From assembly GCA_951217055.1 (NCBI GenBank), contig OX578285.1, forward strand, positions 60,795,102 through 60,859,101: a stretch of DNA of 64,000 nt. The letters run 5' to 3'. This document shows, piece by piece, positions 43,196 through 54,339 of this stretch. The DNA comes from Gerris lacustris. Lineage: Eukaryota > Arthropoda > Insecta > Hemiptera > Gerridae. Below the pieces are notes generated by a model. The model was not told the origin of the DNA and did not search any database. It saw only the letters and a program-made list of their open reading frames with translations. The number at the start of each line of letters is the position of its first letter. Positions within the stretch are counted from its first letter, which is position 1. Made by a program: the position numbers and the translations under genes.

Positions 43196-45580
43196 TATAT
43201 AATCTTATCAAATATTCTTATAGAAGGGAACAACTTTACGACCTCTGAGGAAGAGGCGCTTAAACATCTAATGGGAACTCACTTGGCAGAATGTGAATTC
43301 ACAGATGGAAGTAATGTAGGAAATCAAAGTCAGGTTGTCCCAACGGAGGGGGACAGGAGTACAGCTGATTCTATTATTACCGAAAGCAAGGTTAAGTGGG
43401 CTGTAAATAGCTTTGCACCGTTTAAGTCACCAGGGCTTGACGAAATAAGTCCCAAGATGCTACAAGAGAGTATGGACTTAATTCTTAGGGACCTAGTAAA
43501 GATCCTAAGGAATTGCCTAATTTACAGGACTATTCCTAGAAGATGGAGAGAGGTGAGAGTGGTTTTTATTCCCAAGCAAGGGAAGCCAGATCTCACCTTA
43601 GCTAAGTCTTACCGACCTATTAGTCTCACTTCGTTCTTACTGAAGACTTTAGAGAGAGTGATTGATCGATATATCAGAGATTCTATACCTAACATACTGA
43701 GCAGGCAACAGTATGCATATCAGGCAGGGAAATCTTGTGAAGCAGCCCTTCATCACCTTATCAGGAAAATAGAGGGAGCCCTTACCTACCAGTCCCTGGC
43801 ACTGGGTCTATTTTTAGACATAGAAGGGGCATTCAATTGCGTCCCAGTCGAAAGTGTCTGTCGAGCCGCTCGGATACATGGCGTTAACCAAGTGGTGACT
43901 GACTGGATTAATTCGATGCTGACTATTAGGATAGTCGAGGCTCAAAGGAATAACACAAGCGTTAAAGCAGTCGTCAGGAGAGGGTGCCCCCAAGGGGGGG
44001 TTCTCTCGCCCTTACTTTGGTGCCTAGTCGCAGATGATCTTATCCATTGTCTGACGGAAGAAGGATTCTACATTCAGGCGTTTGCTGACGATGTAGCAGT
44101 ACTAATCGTAGGAAAAGTAATTAGTACTGTCTTTGAACTCGCACAGAGAGCTCTGAGTATCATCGAAAGATGGTGCACGAGAAACAGCCTTGGAGTTAAC
44201 CCAGGAAAAACTGTTGTGATTCCCTTTACAAAGAAGAGAAGGTTAGACGGCGCTAGGGCACTGTATCTGGGAGGAAAGAGTCTAGAGCTGTCTGATTCAG
44301 GTAAGTATCTTGGAGTTATTTTAGATAAGAAACTTACCTGGTCTAATCACCTGGAAAGCAAACTCAACAAAGCAATGGCAGCTTTCTGGGTGTGTAGAAG
44401 AGCTATAGGCCCCTCATGGGGTCTTAAGCCTAAAGTGATACACTGGATTTACACGGCCATGGTCAGACCAATTTTATCATATGCCTGTGTCGTCTGGTGG
44501 CCAAGAGTACTACTGACCACTACAAATAAGCAACTAGAGCATCTTCTGAGGACAGTGTGTCTTGGAATACTAGGAGCGATGAGAACAGCACCAACCCTAG
44601 CTCTGGAGGTACTGGTGGGACTTCCCCCACTAGACCTATATATCCGATTCGAGGCCATGATGGCCTCATATCGGCTTCACTGCATTGGCCTGTGGTGCGG
44701 CTACAATAGTCACAGAGGCCATGAAAAGGCATGGGATCTTCTGATAGACAGGTGTCCTATGGCATTAATGATTCAAGATTATTGCATTGCTAGATGGCAA
44801 TTTAGGAACTCTTGGAGTTCTTACTTCCCCTCGATACAGGATTGGGAGGAAAACAGGACGAACATTTCTATCACGGGAGAAGACGTGTGGTACACGGACG
44901 GATCACGAATTGAGGAGTTGTCAGGAGCTGGGATCTACTGTAAAGACCCAAGCTATGAGGAGAGCATAAGTCTAAAAAAATATGCCACAGTGTTTCAGGC
45001 AGAAATATATGCTATCCTTGTATGCGCTCAGACTATTATGAGTAACACACATGAACCAGATAAACAGATATATATCTGTTCCGACAGTCAGGCAGCGATA
45101 AAGGCGCTGGCTGCACCCAAATGCACTTCCAAATTAGTCTTCGACTGCAAAAAAGCACTAGAGGCTATTTCTTGCAGAAACAAGATACAAGTGCTTTGGG
45201 TTCCGGGTCATAAAGGAATCGAGGGAAATGAAAAGGCAGATCATCTAGCAAGACAAGGTTCCGGCTCAACTCCCTTGACACCTGAACCCAGTGTGGGCAT
45301 TTCTCGGTGCAACATTAAGACAGCACTGAAACTCTCCTTGGTCAGAGAATTTCAAGAAACCTGGGATAAGTCACCCAGGATGAGACAATCCAAATTATTT
45401 ATAAGTGGACCCTCTTCAAGACTCGCCAAAAGCATGTTGAGTCTAAATAAGAAATCTTGCCATACTGTGACAGGGTTCCTAACGGGTCACTGTCGATTAA
45501 ACAGGCACCTACAGCAGGATTGGCTGACGAATCAATCTGTAGGCTGTGTGGGGAGGACGAAGAAACTCCCTTACATCTAA
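43196..45580 (+). CDS. LINE ORF2 fragment: reverse transcriptase plus RNase H
   Basis: The frame is open from 43196 (stop at 43193); the first ATG is at 43271, but coding similarity starts upstream (TTSEEEALKHL), so that ATG is not the true start. RT blocks in order: FKSPGLDEISPKML, PKQGKPD..AKSYRPISLTS, catalytic FLDIEGAF, GCPQGGVLSPLLW, and FADD with the two catalytic Asp residues. RNase H follows: WYTDGSRIEELSGAGIY (Asp), FQAEIYAIL (Glu), CSDSQAAIKAL (Asp) and WVPGHKGIEGNEKADHLAR (His/Asp). This makes RNA-to-DNA copies and removes the RNA strand. Domain order fits RNase H-bearing members of the R1/LOA/I/jockey group. The frame ends early at 45580 because of a one-base shift near 45525. Confidence 0.95.
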   Translation, partial: YIILSNILIEGNNFTTSEEEALKHLMGTHLAECEFTDGSNVGNQSQVVPTEGDRSTADSIITESKVKWAVNSFAPFKSPGLDEISPKMLQESMDLILRDLVKILRNCLIYRTIPRRWREVRVVFIPKQGKPDLTLAKSYRPISLTSFLLKTLERVIDRYIRDSIPNILSRQQYAYQAGKSCEAALHHLIRKIEGALTYQSLALGLFLDIEGAFNCVPVESVCRAARIHGVNQVVTDWINSMLTIRIVEAQRNNTSVKAVVRRGCPQGGVLSPLLWCLVADDLIHCLTEEGFYIQAFADDVAVLIVGKVISTVFELAQRALSIIERWCTRNSLGVNPGKTVVIPFTKKRRLDGARALYLGGKSLELSDSGKYLGVILDKKLTWSNHLESKLNKAMAAFWVCRRAIGPSWGLKPKVIHWIYTAMVRPILSYACVVWWPRVLLTTTNKQLEHLLRTVCLGILGAMRTAPTLALEVLVGLPPLDLYIRFEAMMASYRLHCIGLWCGYNSHRGHEKAWDLLIDRCPMALMIQDYCIARWQFRNSWSSYFPSIQDWEENRTNISITGEDVWYTDGSRIEELSGAGIYCKDPSYEESISLKKYATVFQAEIYAILVCAQTIMSNTHEPDKQIYICSDSQAAIKALAAPKCTSKLVFDCKKALEAISCRNKIQVLWVPGHKGIEGNEKADHLARQGSGSTPLTPEPSVGISRCNIKTALKLSLVREFQETWDKSPRMRQSKLFISGPSSRLAKSMLSLNKKSCHTVTGFLTGHCRLNRHLQQDWLTNQSVGCVGRTKKLPYI

Positions 45581-45717
45581 TTAGCCGCTGCCCCGGGCTG
45601 CTAAATCATAGATGGCTGATCTTCGGTGAGGCAACCGTTCCAATCAGGAAGTTGAGAAAAATATCCATCAACAAGATAGTGGCATTTTGCCAAGGCATCA
45701 GAATGTTGAAGGAGTAG
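45520..45717 (+). pseudogene. LINE ORF2 C-terminal zinc knuckle, shifted by one base
   Basis: In the adjacent frame the expected tail continues: AGLADESICRLCGEDEETPL then HLISRCPGL, a CCHC knuckle typical of this LINE group, ending at TAG 45715-45717. The upstream frame has GHCRLNRHLQQ up to about 45527. Loss of one base there explains both, so this copy is probably unable to make full ORF2. Confidence 0.88.
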
Positions 45718-45839
45718 AGGGTCTATGAATTAATAGAGGGAAACCTTCTACTACCCGGGTTTGTTCAAAGGATCCATCTGGTGGTCTATGTCTCTGGGAT
45801 TTATTTCCCCCCGGCTGGAAAAAAAAAAAAAAAAAAAAA

Positions 45840-46430
45840 GTTGAGGGTCGTGTTATCAAGGTTATTTTGGCTATCAGTCGTGTTATCGAGGTTAATGGAA
45901 TGTTGGGAGCGGGGTGGGGCGGGGTTTTCAAGTCTAGACTTGTTCAAGGTCGACCCATTCCTGTATAGAGTCGAGTTATAGAGGTTGACTTCTCAAAACG
46001 ACTTGTTATAGAGGTTCTGAGTTACTTTGTGAATTGGAAAAAATCCGTGTTATTGAGGTTATTTGGATAATAATAGTCGCGTTATAGAGGTTAATTTAAC
46101 ATTCTGTTATGGCAATCTCAAGGGGATTTGAAAATTGCACTTGCAATTGAGGTTTTCGTGTTATTGAGGGTTGTATAAGCGAGGTTCTACTGTGTTACCT
46201 TATATCAAACTAATAACATAGAGATAACAAGTTATAATATTAAAGTAGTATCATGAATAATAAGCTAATAATAAAGTAAGCTAATGATAAAGTAGTATCA
46301 TGAATAATATAAAGCTGTAGAAAGAGAGTTGGGTAAGTAAAAAAGCAAAGTAAAAGACGTAAGAGACAAAGATTGGGCGAGTGGAGGAGTATATAAGAAA
46401 CCACAGCTAAGAAGAAATTCAAAATATTTT
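45840..46430. repeat. 591-bp direct repeat, right copy
   Basis: Copy of 42595-43185 with no difference seen. Begins directly after the LINE poly(A) tract, as a target-site duplication should. Contains the 3' part of the pogo-like MITE (to about 46192). Confidence 0.97.
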
Positions 46431-48273
46431 GAATAATATAAAACAGTTTTTCAGATTGTAAAAAAGTCTTGTTCTAATGATTAGCTGCTGTTAGTTAATC
46501 TACAGGTGACTTAAAAGAGGATTATGGAAAAGTGGGCCTGGTCTTATTTGTAATATGCTTTTCATTTAAATTCGGTATTAGTGAGTAGTGATGTAAAATA
46601 CCCGGGTATTTAAAACTGTGGGTAAATACCCTGGGTATTTACCCGGGTAAATACCCATTTTGGGTAAATACCCAGGTATTTATGATAATTTTTAAAGTTA
46701 TGACTGCTATGAGTTTAATTTCAAACTTATAAATTGTAAATAAATATACTATGAAAGAGTTCAAGTAGTTATTAAGTGATAGTATGTCTCAATAATATTG
46801 TTGAATGTATATTAATTACTTAATAAAAATAATAGTCGAGGAGATAGCTTGCTAAAAAGTGTCTAACTAACATCCAGCTAGAAATTTGTGTATAAGTAAA
46901 TGTTTTGGTGGCATTTAAGAAGTTTTTAACCTTTTTGTATACCTCTTCATTATTTTTATATTGACTGTGATATTTTGTACTAATTGTCTGTCATAATTAT
47001 AAACAAAAAAATAAATAAACAAATATGTGGACGGCTAAGTTGGTTGGCGGGACAATCCGGTGGAAACCGGCCATATCACACCCTTTGTGACGGTCTTAAC
47101 CCTTTTCACAAGATATTTCTGATTTCAGATATTTATAGCAATAGCCTATACGCGACACATACAGTATAATAATTGCGTAACAAGGGTATAAAAATATGCC
47201 AATTAATAATAATGTGTGTTCATATTATTTACATATTTTAGACAAATATAAATTTATATTTAGGTCTGCATAATATAAGAATGCATAACCTAATTGTCAA
47301 AATAATAATCCTGTGCTTTTCCTTCAAAATGGTGGTGTTTTCATTGCACAGGCCTTCAACATAAGCATTCTTTTTGAAATCATTGAACCTGTAAAGCAGA
47401 TATTAATATACTTCGAAATAATAAATACCCGTACACTGGGTATTTTTTAGGAATTAAGTGAGCTTAACATATCCTATACTCTCTAAATGACATTTATTAA
47501 AGCCATTTGAGTATGGAAAATGCTCAGAACCTCTTAAAACACTTTTTAAATCAATATTTGTAAAAAATACCCTCATTTTGGGTATTTACCCTGGCCTCGG
47601 GTAAATACCCAGGTAAATACCCATTTTTATTTACCCTACCCGCTGGGTATATACCCGGCCCACATCACTATTAGTGAGTGATATATTATAACTTGAAATT
47701 GTTTTAATATATATCTGTCAGATTATGTGTTTATACATCGTTATATTTACATAAAATCCAGGTTGAAATCAAATACATTTGACACCATGATTGTTTTCAT
47801 TTTGGTTTTCGTACTCAAGTAACTTTTATTGGACTTTATATTCTGACTTGATTTGTGAACGGAGTTTTATCACGTATTATATTTCTATTTCAACTATTTT
47901 ATCGTGTCTAGTTGTTCTTTCTATATTAAATATTCTAACACAGATTATACATTATTCTAAATAAGAGCAACACTATTATAGTTTTCATAATGGACTGAAA
48001 TAACTTTTATTGTACTTATCGTTTGTAAAGGTTTTTATATCCCTATTATTTTGATTCTTAAAAAATTACTTAGTATACACATATATAATCGATTTTTTAA
48101 AAAAAAAAAAAAAAAAAGTATGTCAATAAAAGTTAATACTTACAAACTCCATTTTTTTCTTAGTAATAAATACCCAGCTAAGAATTTATCTAAGCACATT
48201 CCTCGAATTACATATTATTCGACTACGGTATACTTGACGGTCCCACCAATTACATAAGTCCAGGGAATTACTG
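46431..48273. mobile_element. TA-flanked pogo-like element, copy 2, inverted and interrupted by hAT
   Basis: The right end ccagggaattactg is followed by TA (48274-48275). From 47673 on it matches the reverse complement of copy 1 (gagtgatatatt, acttgaaatt, gattgttttcatttt, cgtactcaagtaactttta). The hAT element at 46586-47670 sits inside it. The left terminus could not be placed; 46431 is only the earliest possible start. Confidence 0.65.
46586..47670. mobile_element. hAT-type non-autonomous element with ACCCGGGTA-rich ends
   Basis: Starts tagtgatgtaaaatacccgg and ends cccggcccacatcacta, giving inverted termini TAGTGATG. Flanked by a perfect 8-base duplication ttagtgag (46578-46585, 47671-47678). 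1,085 bases. Both ends carry many gggtattta/taaataccc repeats in either orientation, likely subterminal transposase-binding repeats. I see no transposase. Confidence 0.92.
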
Positions 48274-48274
48274 T

Positions 48275-50012
48275 ACTAGTTAAGAAATTCACATTAAATT
48301 TCCTAAGCATGTAGTAGTGATATTGGACCTTTATGAGCTCCATGCTTACTGTTTTTCAAAAATAATTAACAAGTTAGAAAATCATTTTCAAAGTCAAATT
48401 GTCCAGGACTCTTAATTTTCTATGGTGATAAGTGATAACGTATTCAAAAGAAAAAAAAGTTCGAAACTCACGTAATACTGTAATAAAAATAGAAATATAA
48501 ACAGGATAGTTAAAAGAAATTAAAAATACTTCATTAAAAAATAATAAGGCAATATTTTTTCTAAAAATATGGTGCCCAAGGGTGCTAAAATGGCCAATTT
48601 AATTAATTGCTAAAATGGCTCATTTAAATTAACTATAACGAAAAAAAATTAATGGTAAAATTAAATCGAATAAATGTTATCCATTGCGCGATCCAATGTA
48701 AATTAACAATAGGAGTGATTGCAATATGTATCTCAATCGTCAATAAGAATATATAAAATTCTAGAGGGTGCAGCAATACATTTACGAAATTAAAACGTTT
48801 AGTTAATAGATACAATAAAATTATTATTTTACATTATAAAGCGTCCCCAGTTATCACAGAACAATGCTTACAAATCTTAAACTAACTAGCGTATCAATTA
48901 CAACATTGAAAAAAAAAAAAACACGACAAAATTAATAATTAAACAGTCCCGACATTAAATCAAAAAAATAACGATTAAAAATAAACTATTTTCATACATT
49001 ATTCAGTAAAAAAAAAAACGTAACTATAATATCAGACGTTAGATCGAACAGAAAACAACAGTAAAACAACCGATTTGAACAAACAATAATTCAATAAAAA
49101 ACTACAAATCCGATAAGTTAATACAGAGATAGAATAAAATAACTTACGGGTCATTTAGAACATAACAATATTCAAGATGAAAGCGGCAAACAAAAACTTC
49201 TCCAAAGGATTAAACAAAATAAAATATCAAGAAATATAACAAGCGTGTTTACATCTTTTAAAAATCAACAAACTAGCAAGCATGTTTATTTTAACCTTTT
49301 CTCTTATCGTATCAGGTAAGCCAACATAATTACAAAAACAATCGTTATCGACAATTCCGATAATCTATTAAAATTTAAGATGAACATTTCTCATTTTTTT
49401 CAAGTGTTTATCAATTAAAGAATTAAAAATATTAGAGTCTAATTCTTAGGTGATAAGAAATATAATATTTAGGGCTTCTTGTTTTAATATGTATTTTAAA
49501 AAATTCAATTAAATTTAGAGTTTGAAGCATAATTTTTAACAAATCAAGCTAAATTACGATTAATTATTTAATCAAACATAACCAAAAAGCTCTTCGAAGT
49601 TGAAGATTACAAGTTGTGTGCGATTGTGCCCCCTCCCCCCTTGAATTTCCAAAATATTATTAGCTCGCGATGATGTTTCATATTTTTTGCATAATATTGT
49701 CTAAGTCTAGAGCGTTCTATTTTATAAACGTTAAATTTATTCCCATCCTCATTTTAACGCAAACCTTACTTGATTTTTTTGTTCATTCAATTTCAACATT
49801 GTAAAAAACGAGGACCCTTACGTACTTGGAAATTGCGTTTTTAGTGTTCCTCCCTCTAATTTTATAACACATTTTTTTAAGGAATGTTTCGTACGTCGCA
49901 TATTTTGTGTGAAAAAATATGCCCCCCCCCCCAAAAAAAAATCTTAAAAATGTATTAACTTAGGATCGAATTTTGAGTCCAATAGAATATGTGATTAGCA
50001 TTCGGTTGCTTA
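48275..50012. other. AT-rich stretch without recognised gene
   Basis: Many A/T homopolymers; poly-C/poly-A run at 49922-49940. No exon seen on either strand. Confidence 0.45.
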
Positions 50013-50020
50013 TAATAACG

Positions 50021-50309
50021 CAAGGATCTTATATAAAGGGGATAGAGGGTTGAGGCAAAAAAGTGACCCCATGAAGATATGTAAAATATTAGCTCCAATG
50101 GGACAAATTACCTTCCTCTTGGTTATAGGTTACCAAGAATTTGTTTATAGTGTCAGGTTATAACCTTTAAAAAAGGTAATTTGTCCCAGTTCAAAGGTCG
50201 TGGAGCATGCGCAGTATGATTTTTTCTCCAATTTCTCTTACCTTCATGGGGTCACTTTTTTGCCTTAAACCCCTTCTTAACATTACATCCGCTTTATATA
50301 AGATCCTTG
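50021..50309. mobile_element. CAAGGATCTTATATAAA MITE, left unit of composite
   Basis: 289 bases between caaggatcttatataaag and ctttatataagatccttg, with the same inner palindrome (gggacaaattacctt / aaggtaatttgtccc) as the solo copy at 33.3 kb. Confidence 0.92.
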
Positions 50310-50401
50310 ATTGGACTAGACACTTTGTTGTACTCGTAGTTTCATTGTGTTTAGACAATACGTCGCGTCAGAGAGGTTACGTAAAAGTGACAAAGGTTGC
50401 T

Positions 50402-51055
50402 GTGACGTCATGCGCCCTCCACGATTTTTCGTCAGGTTATCTTTTCTGGCTCATAACAAACCATTGTTTGCTAGAGTTCTGTAAGCATTTTATAGTTTTT
50501 TCCTCTTTTTATTCTATTAAAAGCTTTTAACCGTTGTTAACCTTATCATATATTAGTAACATCATTAATAAGCCAACAAATGTATACATTATCGATGATA
50601 AAACAAATAATTCTCACAAATAACTCAAATAAGATGTAAAATAACTTACTTACAGATGTGCTCTTTTTACTCTATTAAAAGCATTTTTACCTGTTTTTAA
50701 CCTTATCATATATCAGTAACATGATTAATAAGCCAACAAATGTATACATTATCGATGATAAAACAAATAATTCTCACAAATAACTCAAATAAGATGTAAA
50801 ATAACTTGCTCACAGATGTGCTCTTTTTACTCTATTAAAAGCTTTTTTAACTGTTTTTAACCTTATCATGTATCAGTAACATCATTAATAAGCCAATAAA
50901 TGTATACATTATAGATGATAAAACAAATAATTGATTAAAAAATAATAATAAAATAAAATAGCACTGATAAACCCCAGAAGTACATTGTTTGTTATGAGCC
51001 AGGGCAGCTTAGCCAACGTAACAACACACACTTTTTTTTAAGTAAGTGACGTCAC
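50402..51055. repeat. Cargo of composite: inverted-repeat segment around a 160-bp tandem array
   Basis: ctggctcataacaaac (50446-50461) and gtttgttatgagccag (50987-51002) are inverted partners, and tgacgtca palindromes occur near both edges (50403-50410, 51048-51055). Between them a ~160-base unit starting ctcttttta repeats nearly three times (50502, 50661, 50821). No coding capacity seen. Confidence 0.75.
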
Positions 51056-51058
51056 ACT

Positions 51059-51288
51059 TAGGGTTGGGACATCGATGTCGATGTATCGAAAACATCGATG
51101 TATCGGACTTTAAAACATCGATGTTGATCTTTCGATGTATCGGTCAACATCGATGTTTGCCCGAAACATCGAAAAGACCGATGTTATGACCTTTTTTTTT
51201 TTTGCTCTTCAGCTTGGAGGACCGATGTCAATGTATCGAAAACATCGATGTTTTCTTTCGATGTTTGCCTATCGATGTCCCAACCCTA
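51059..51288. mobile_element. hAT MITE rich in ACATCGATGT palindromes
   Basis: Ends tagggttgggacatcgatgt and its inverse, 230 bases, with a perfect 8-base duplication gtcacact (51051-51058, 51289-51296). ACATCGATGT-like palindromes recur through the element. Nested inside the composite's cargo. Confidence 0.93.
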
Positions 51289-51382
51289 GTCACACTTCCC
51301 CGGCGTATAATAATGCATATAGGCGAAACATTTGATACGACTGGGCCGATTATGCTGGTTAACGAATCTGCCCTATTTCTAT

Positions 51383-51851
51383 CAAGGATCTTATATAAAG
51401 GGGATGGAGGGTTGTGGCAAAAAAGTGACCCCATGAAGATATGTGAAATATGAGCTCCAATGGGACAAATTATCTTCCTCTTGGTTATGTTATAGGTTAC
51501 TAAGAATTTGTTTATTACCCCATGAAGATATGTAAAATATTAGCTCCAATGGGACAAATTACCTTCCTCTTGGTTATGTTATAGGTTACTAAGAATTTGT
51601 TTATTACCCCATGAAGATATGTAAAATATTAGCTCCAATGGGACAAATTACCTTCCTCTTGGTTATAGGTTACCAAGAATTTGTTTATAGTGTCAGGTTA
51701 TAACCTGTTAAAAAAGGTAATTTGTCCCAGTTCAAAGGTCGTGGAGCATGCTCAGTATGATTTTTTTCTCCAATTTCTCTTACCTTCATGGGGTCACTTT
51801 TTTGCCTTAAACCCCTTCTTAACATTACATCCGCTTTATATAAGATCCTTG
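51383..51851. mobile_element. CAAGGATCTTATATAAA MITE, right unit of composite, expanded
   Basis: 469 bases instead of ~290 because a segment of about 85 bases (ccccatgaagatatg through aagaatttgtttat) is repeated three times in tandem (from about 51429, 51516, 51606). Confidence 0.92.
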
Positions 51852-52292
51852 TAATAACGTAGGACGTACGCCACTAGTTATCCTTGGTGCTTGAGAATGA
51901 ACGCCACCAAGGACCTAAGTATGCGAAACAACACGCGGCCTCCTTTTAGAAGATCTATAGACGCGGAAGCCAAACATTTAATATTTCATCTATAAAATCG
52001 GACATTTATTTCCAACCTCGAAGAAAAACTTAGTAATATTATGTAAATTTGGATGCTTAAAATTGGATTAATCAAAGCAATAATTTAATTGAATACTCTC
52101 AATTGTTAGAATTAGTATTATATCGAGTACCACAGTACCACGCATAAGACATAGCACACTCTCAACCTTTTTGACCAACCATAACCATTTCACGACACCT
52201 AAATCCATTAAAACCAACTTCCCACAGTTCATTTGTGAAGTTTAGTTTGAATTTAGATTATATTTTACTATTGTAGATTTTTATAGTTTATA

Positions 52293-52452
52293 CAGTGGCG
52301 TAGCTAGGGTATTGGGGGCCCCTCTCCAAACAAAATTGATGAGCAAAAAAAAAAACCTCTTCCGTTAAGATCTGGGGGCCCCCTCGTCGTTGATTTAGGG
52401 GCCCCCTGGCACAGGGGGGCCCCCACAATGCGGGCCCATGGTTACGCCACTG
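52293..52452. mobile_element. hAT MITE, CAGTGGCGTAGC family
   Basis: 160 bases from cagtggcgtagctagggt to ggttacgccactg with a perfect 8-base duplication agtttata (52285-52292, 52453-52460). G/C-rich gggggcccc cores inside. CAGTGGCG ends are a common hAT signature. Confidence 0.95.
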
Positions 52453-53639
52453 AGTTTATATACCTACATATACATAGTAGAAAGTATATTTTGTTATATA
52501 ATTTTTTATAAATCTTAACTTTTTATAAACCTCTGGGGAGAATATACCATATACCAATGATCAAGGAAACGAAATGATGTAGTTTTGAATCTCTCGTGAA
52601 GATGTCAAACATAATAATTATGACAAGAAATTTTAAAGATTGTATAACAAGAAATAAACAAGATAATTATTAAGTGAAGCAAAGAGAGTTTTTGCAAGTC
52701 GTACGCCACTGTCTTCTAGTGATTCTTGATCAGTCAAAGGTTTTCTTCAACCTGAACTGAGAGATGGACTTGCATAATATACTATTCATATATGCCTACT
52801 TGCTTATACCTACTTGCATATATGCTAAATTTTATACTTGTGTGTCACTCGTCCAAATCGATTATGCTTGTGCGAGTTGTGAGTGTCTTAATGGATGTGT
52901 GATGAGTTTGTGTGTATGTTCTTTAAAGACTTTTTCATATTTTAAGATATCTGAATCTAATTGGGCACACATATTTGTCATTCAACTGGTGAAAATACTG
53001 GTATCGTTCCATCCCAAATTTCAAGATGGCAACCATTTATGTGCAATTTTTAATGGCCAAATTCCACCTAATCCCTAATCCCCTATATTAATCACTACAA
53101 CTCGGAAACTGTTAATTCTACAATCACCATTTTTATTTAAAATGGTGGCCATTTCTATAAATTTTTAAGGTTATTATCTCTCGAACTATTTGATCCTGAA
53201 ATTTGAAATTTGGAAACAACTTCTTCTGACATAAACATTTTTTATTAAAAGATTATGCAATCTGACTTTTTAATTAAAAATGGTGGCCATATACGTGTTT
53301 AGTGGGGCGCCACCAGGCCCCCACTAAAACTAATAGGTTAATAGGAAACTAATAGGTTACTAATAGGTTAAACTAATAGGTGAATTTAGCAATAAGGGGG
53401 GGGGGGGGGGGGGGGGCACAGGTGCCTTTGACCCGGACGCCTAAACACCTAGGGACGTCCCTGGTATTCATAGCTTACTTAACTTACATAATAATTTCAC
53501 AGTTAATTACTTGATTTAGCAAGGTAATTTTAATGTGGCGCATAATTTTAGTGGCGACCAACTGGTTGTGTATGCCAATTATATGGTTTATAAAGCTGAT
53601 GAAGCGACACACAAACCCCGTTTCATCACATATTTAGTT

Positions 53640-53700
53640 GTATAAGCCCTTTTACTGGCTCAGGCCCCTTCACGAGCTGTTGCGCCACAGAGTTAGTTAT
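53640..53700 (+). repeat. LINE 3'-tail fragment
   Basis: ctggctcaggccccttcacg then agctgttgcgccacagagtt: a solitary copy of the unit amplified at 3.1-4.9 kb. Confidence 0.7.
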
Positions 53701-54339
53701 AATTTTTAAATGGCGCATATTTATATGTAATTTTTTTAGTTGGGTATACCTTCAGAACCATTTAGACTATAGAATTGGAATTTAGAAATACGTTGCTCAT
53801 TATAATAATATAAAGATGTTAAATATTTTGGAAATCTGACCCATAAGGGGTATAATCAAACGGGGAGTAAAAAATAAGGGTGATTAAGCCCTAGCCCGAA
53901 CCATTCTTACTAGCAAGTTTACATTTTAGAAAAAGGTTACTCCTTAGAACATAAACAAGATTTTTTTTTCGACATAGACTTCAAGGGGGTAAAATAGGGA
54001 AGGGGAAGGAAAAGGGGCTACGTATTTGAAAATTTGAGAGGTGAGGATGGAGTGGTTAAGTTCTGCTTAAAAACCTCTAGAAACTTCTAGATCTAGAAGA
54101 TATGTAGGATGGAAGACCATTCCTAAAGACTACAAAGTATGGGAAAGAGAAGAAAGACATACCGGATAATTATTATAACTAGATATGAGTACTATGGTAA
54201 TTTACCTACGATATACGTGTATATAATTTGGACATTATTTTCTCACAGCATAACAATATTCAATGTATATTTATTTTCCAATATTCTAATGCTTTTTATA
54301 CTTATTTTTTTATTTAATTCACCAATGATTTGATTTTTG

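Larger units (their letters stand above)
43186..45839 (+). mobile_element. Non-LTR retrotransposon (RNase H-bearing, R1/I/LOA-like), 5'-truncated
   Basis: 2,654-base insert between two identical 591-base repeats. It carries an RT-RNase H reading frame, a short 3' region and a poly(A) tract of about 20 bases ending at 45839, directly before the right repeat. The 5' end has been lost: there is no endonuclease domain and no ORF1. The intact frame and identical flanks point to a recent insertion by target-primed reverse transcription. Confidence 0.95.
50013..51859. mobile_element. Composite transposon: two MITEs flanking a 1.07-kb cargo
   Basis: MITE copies at 50021-50309 and 51383-51851, in the same orientation, bracket 50310-51382. 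The outer ends share an exact 8-base duplication taataacg (50013-50020 and 51852-51859). The inner flanks (attggact after the first, atttctat before the second) match neither each other nor taataacg. The simplest reading is that the whole 1,831-base block moved as one unit using only the outer ends. Confidence 0.85.

Noticed and set aside
53398..53417. Poly-G run as a possible G-quadruplex regulatory site
   Set aside because: Similar poly-G or poly-C runs occur at the ends of transposon families here (18209, 19199, 54904, 60841) and are best explained as part of those elements or as slippage.
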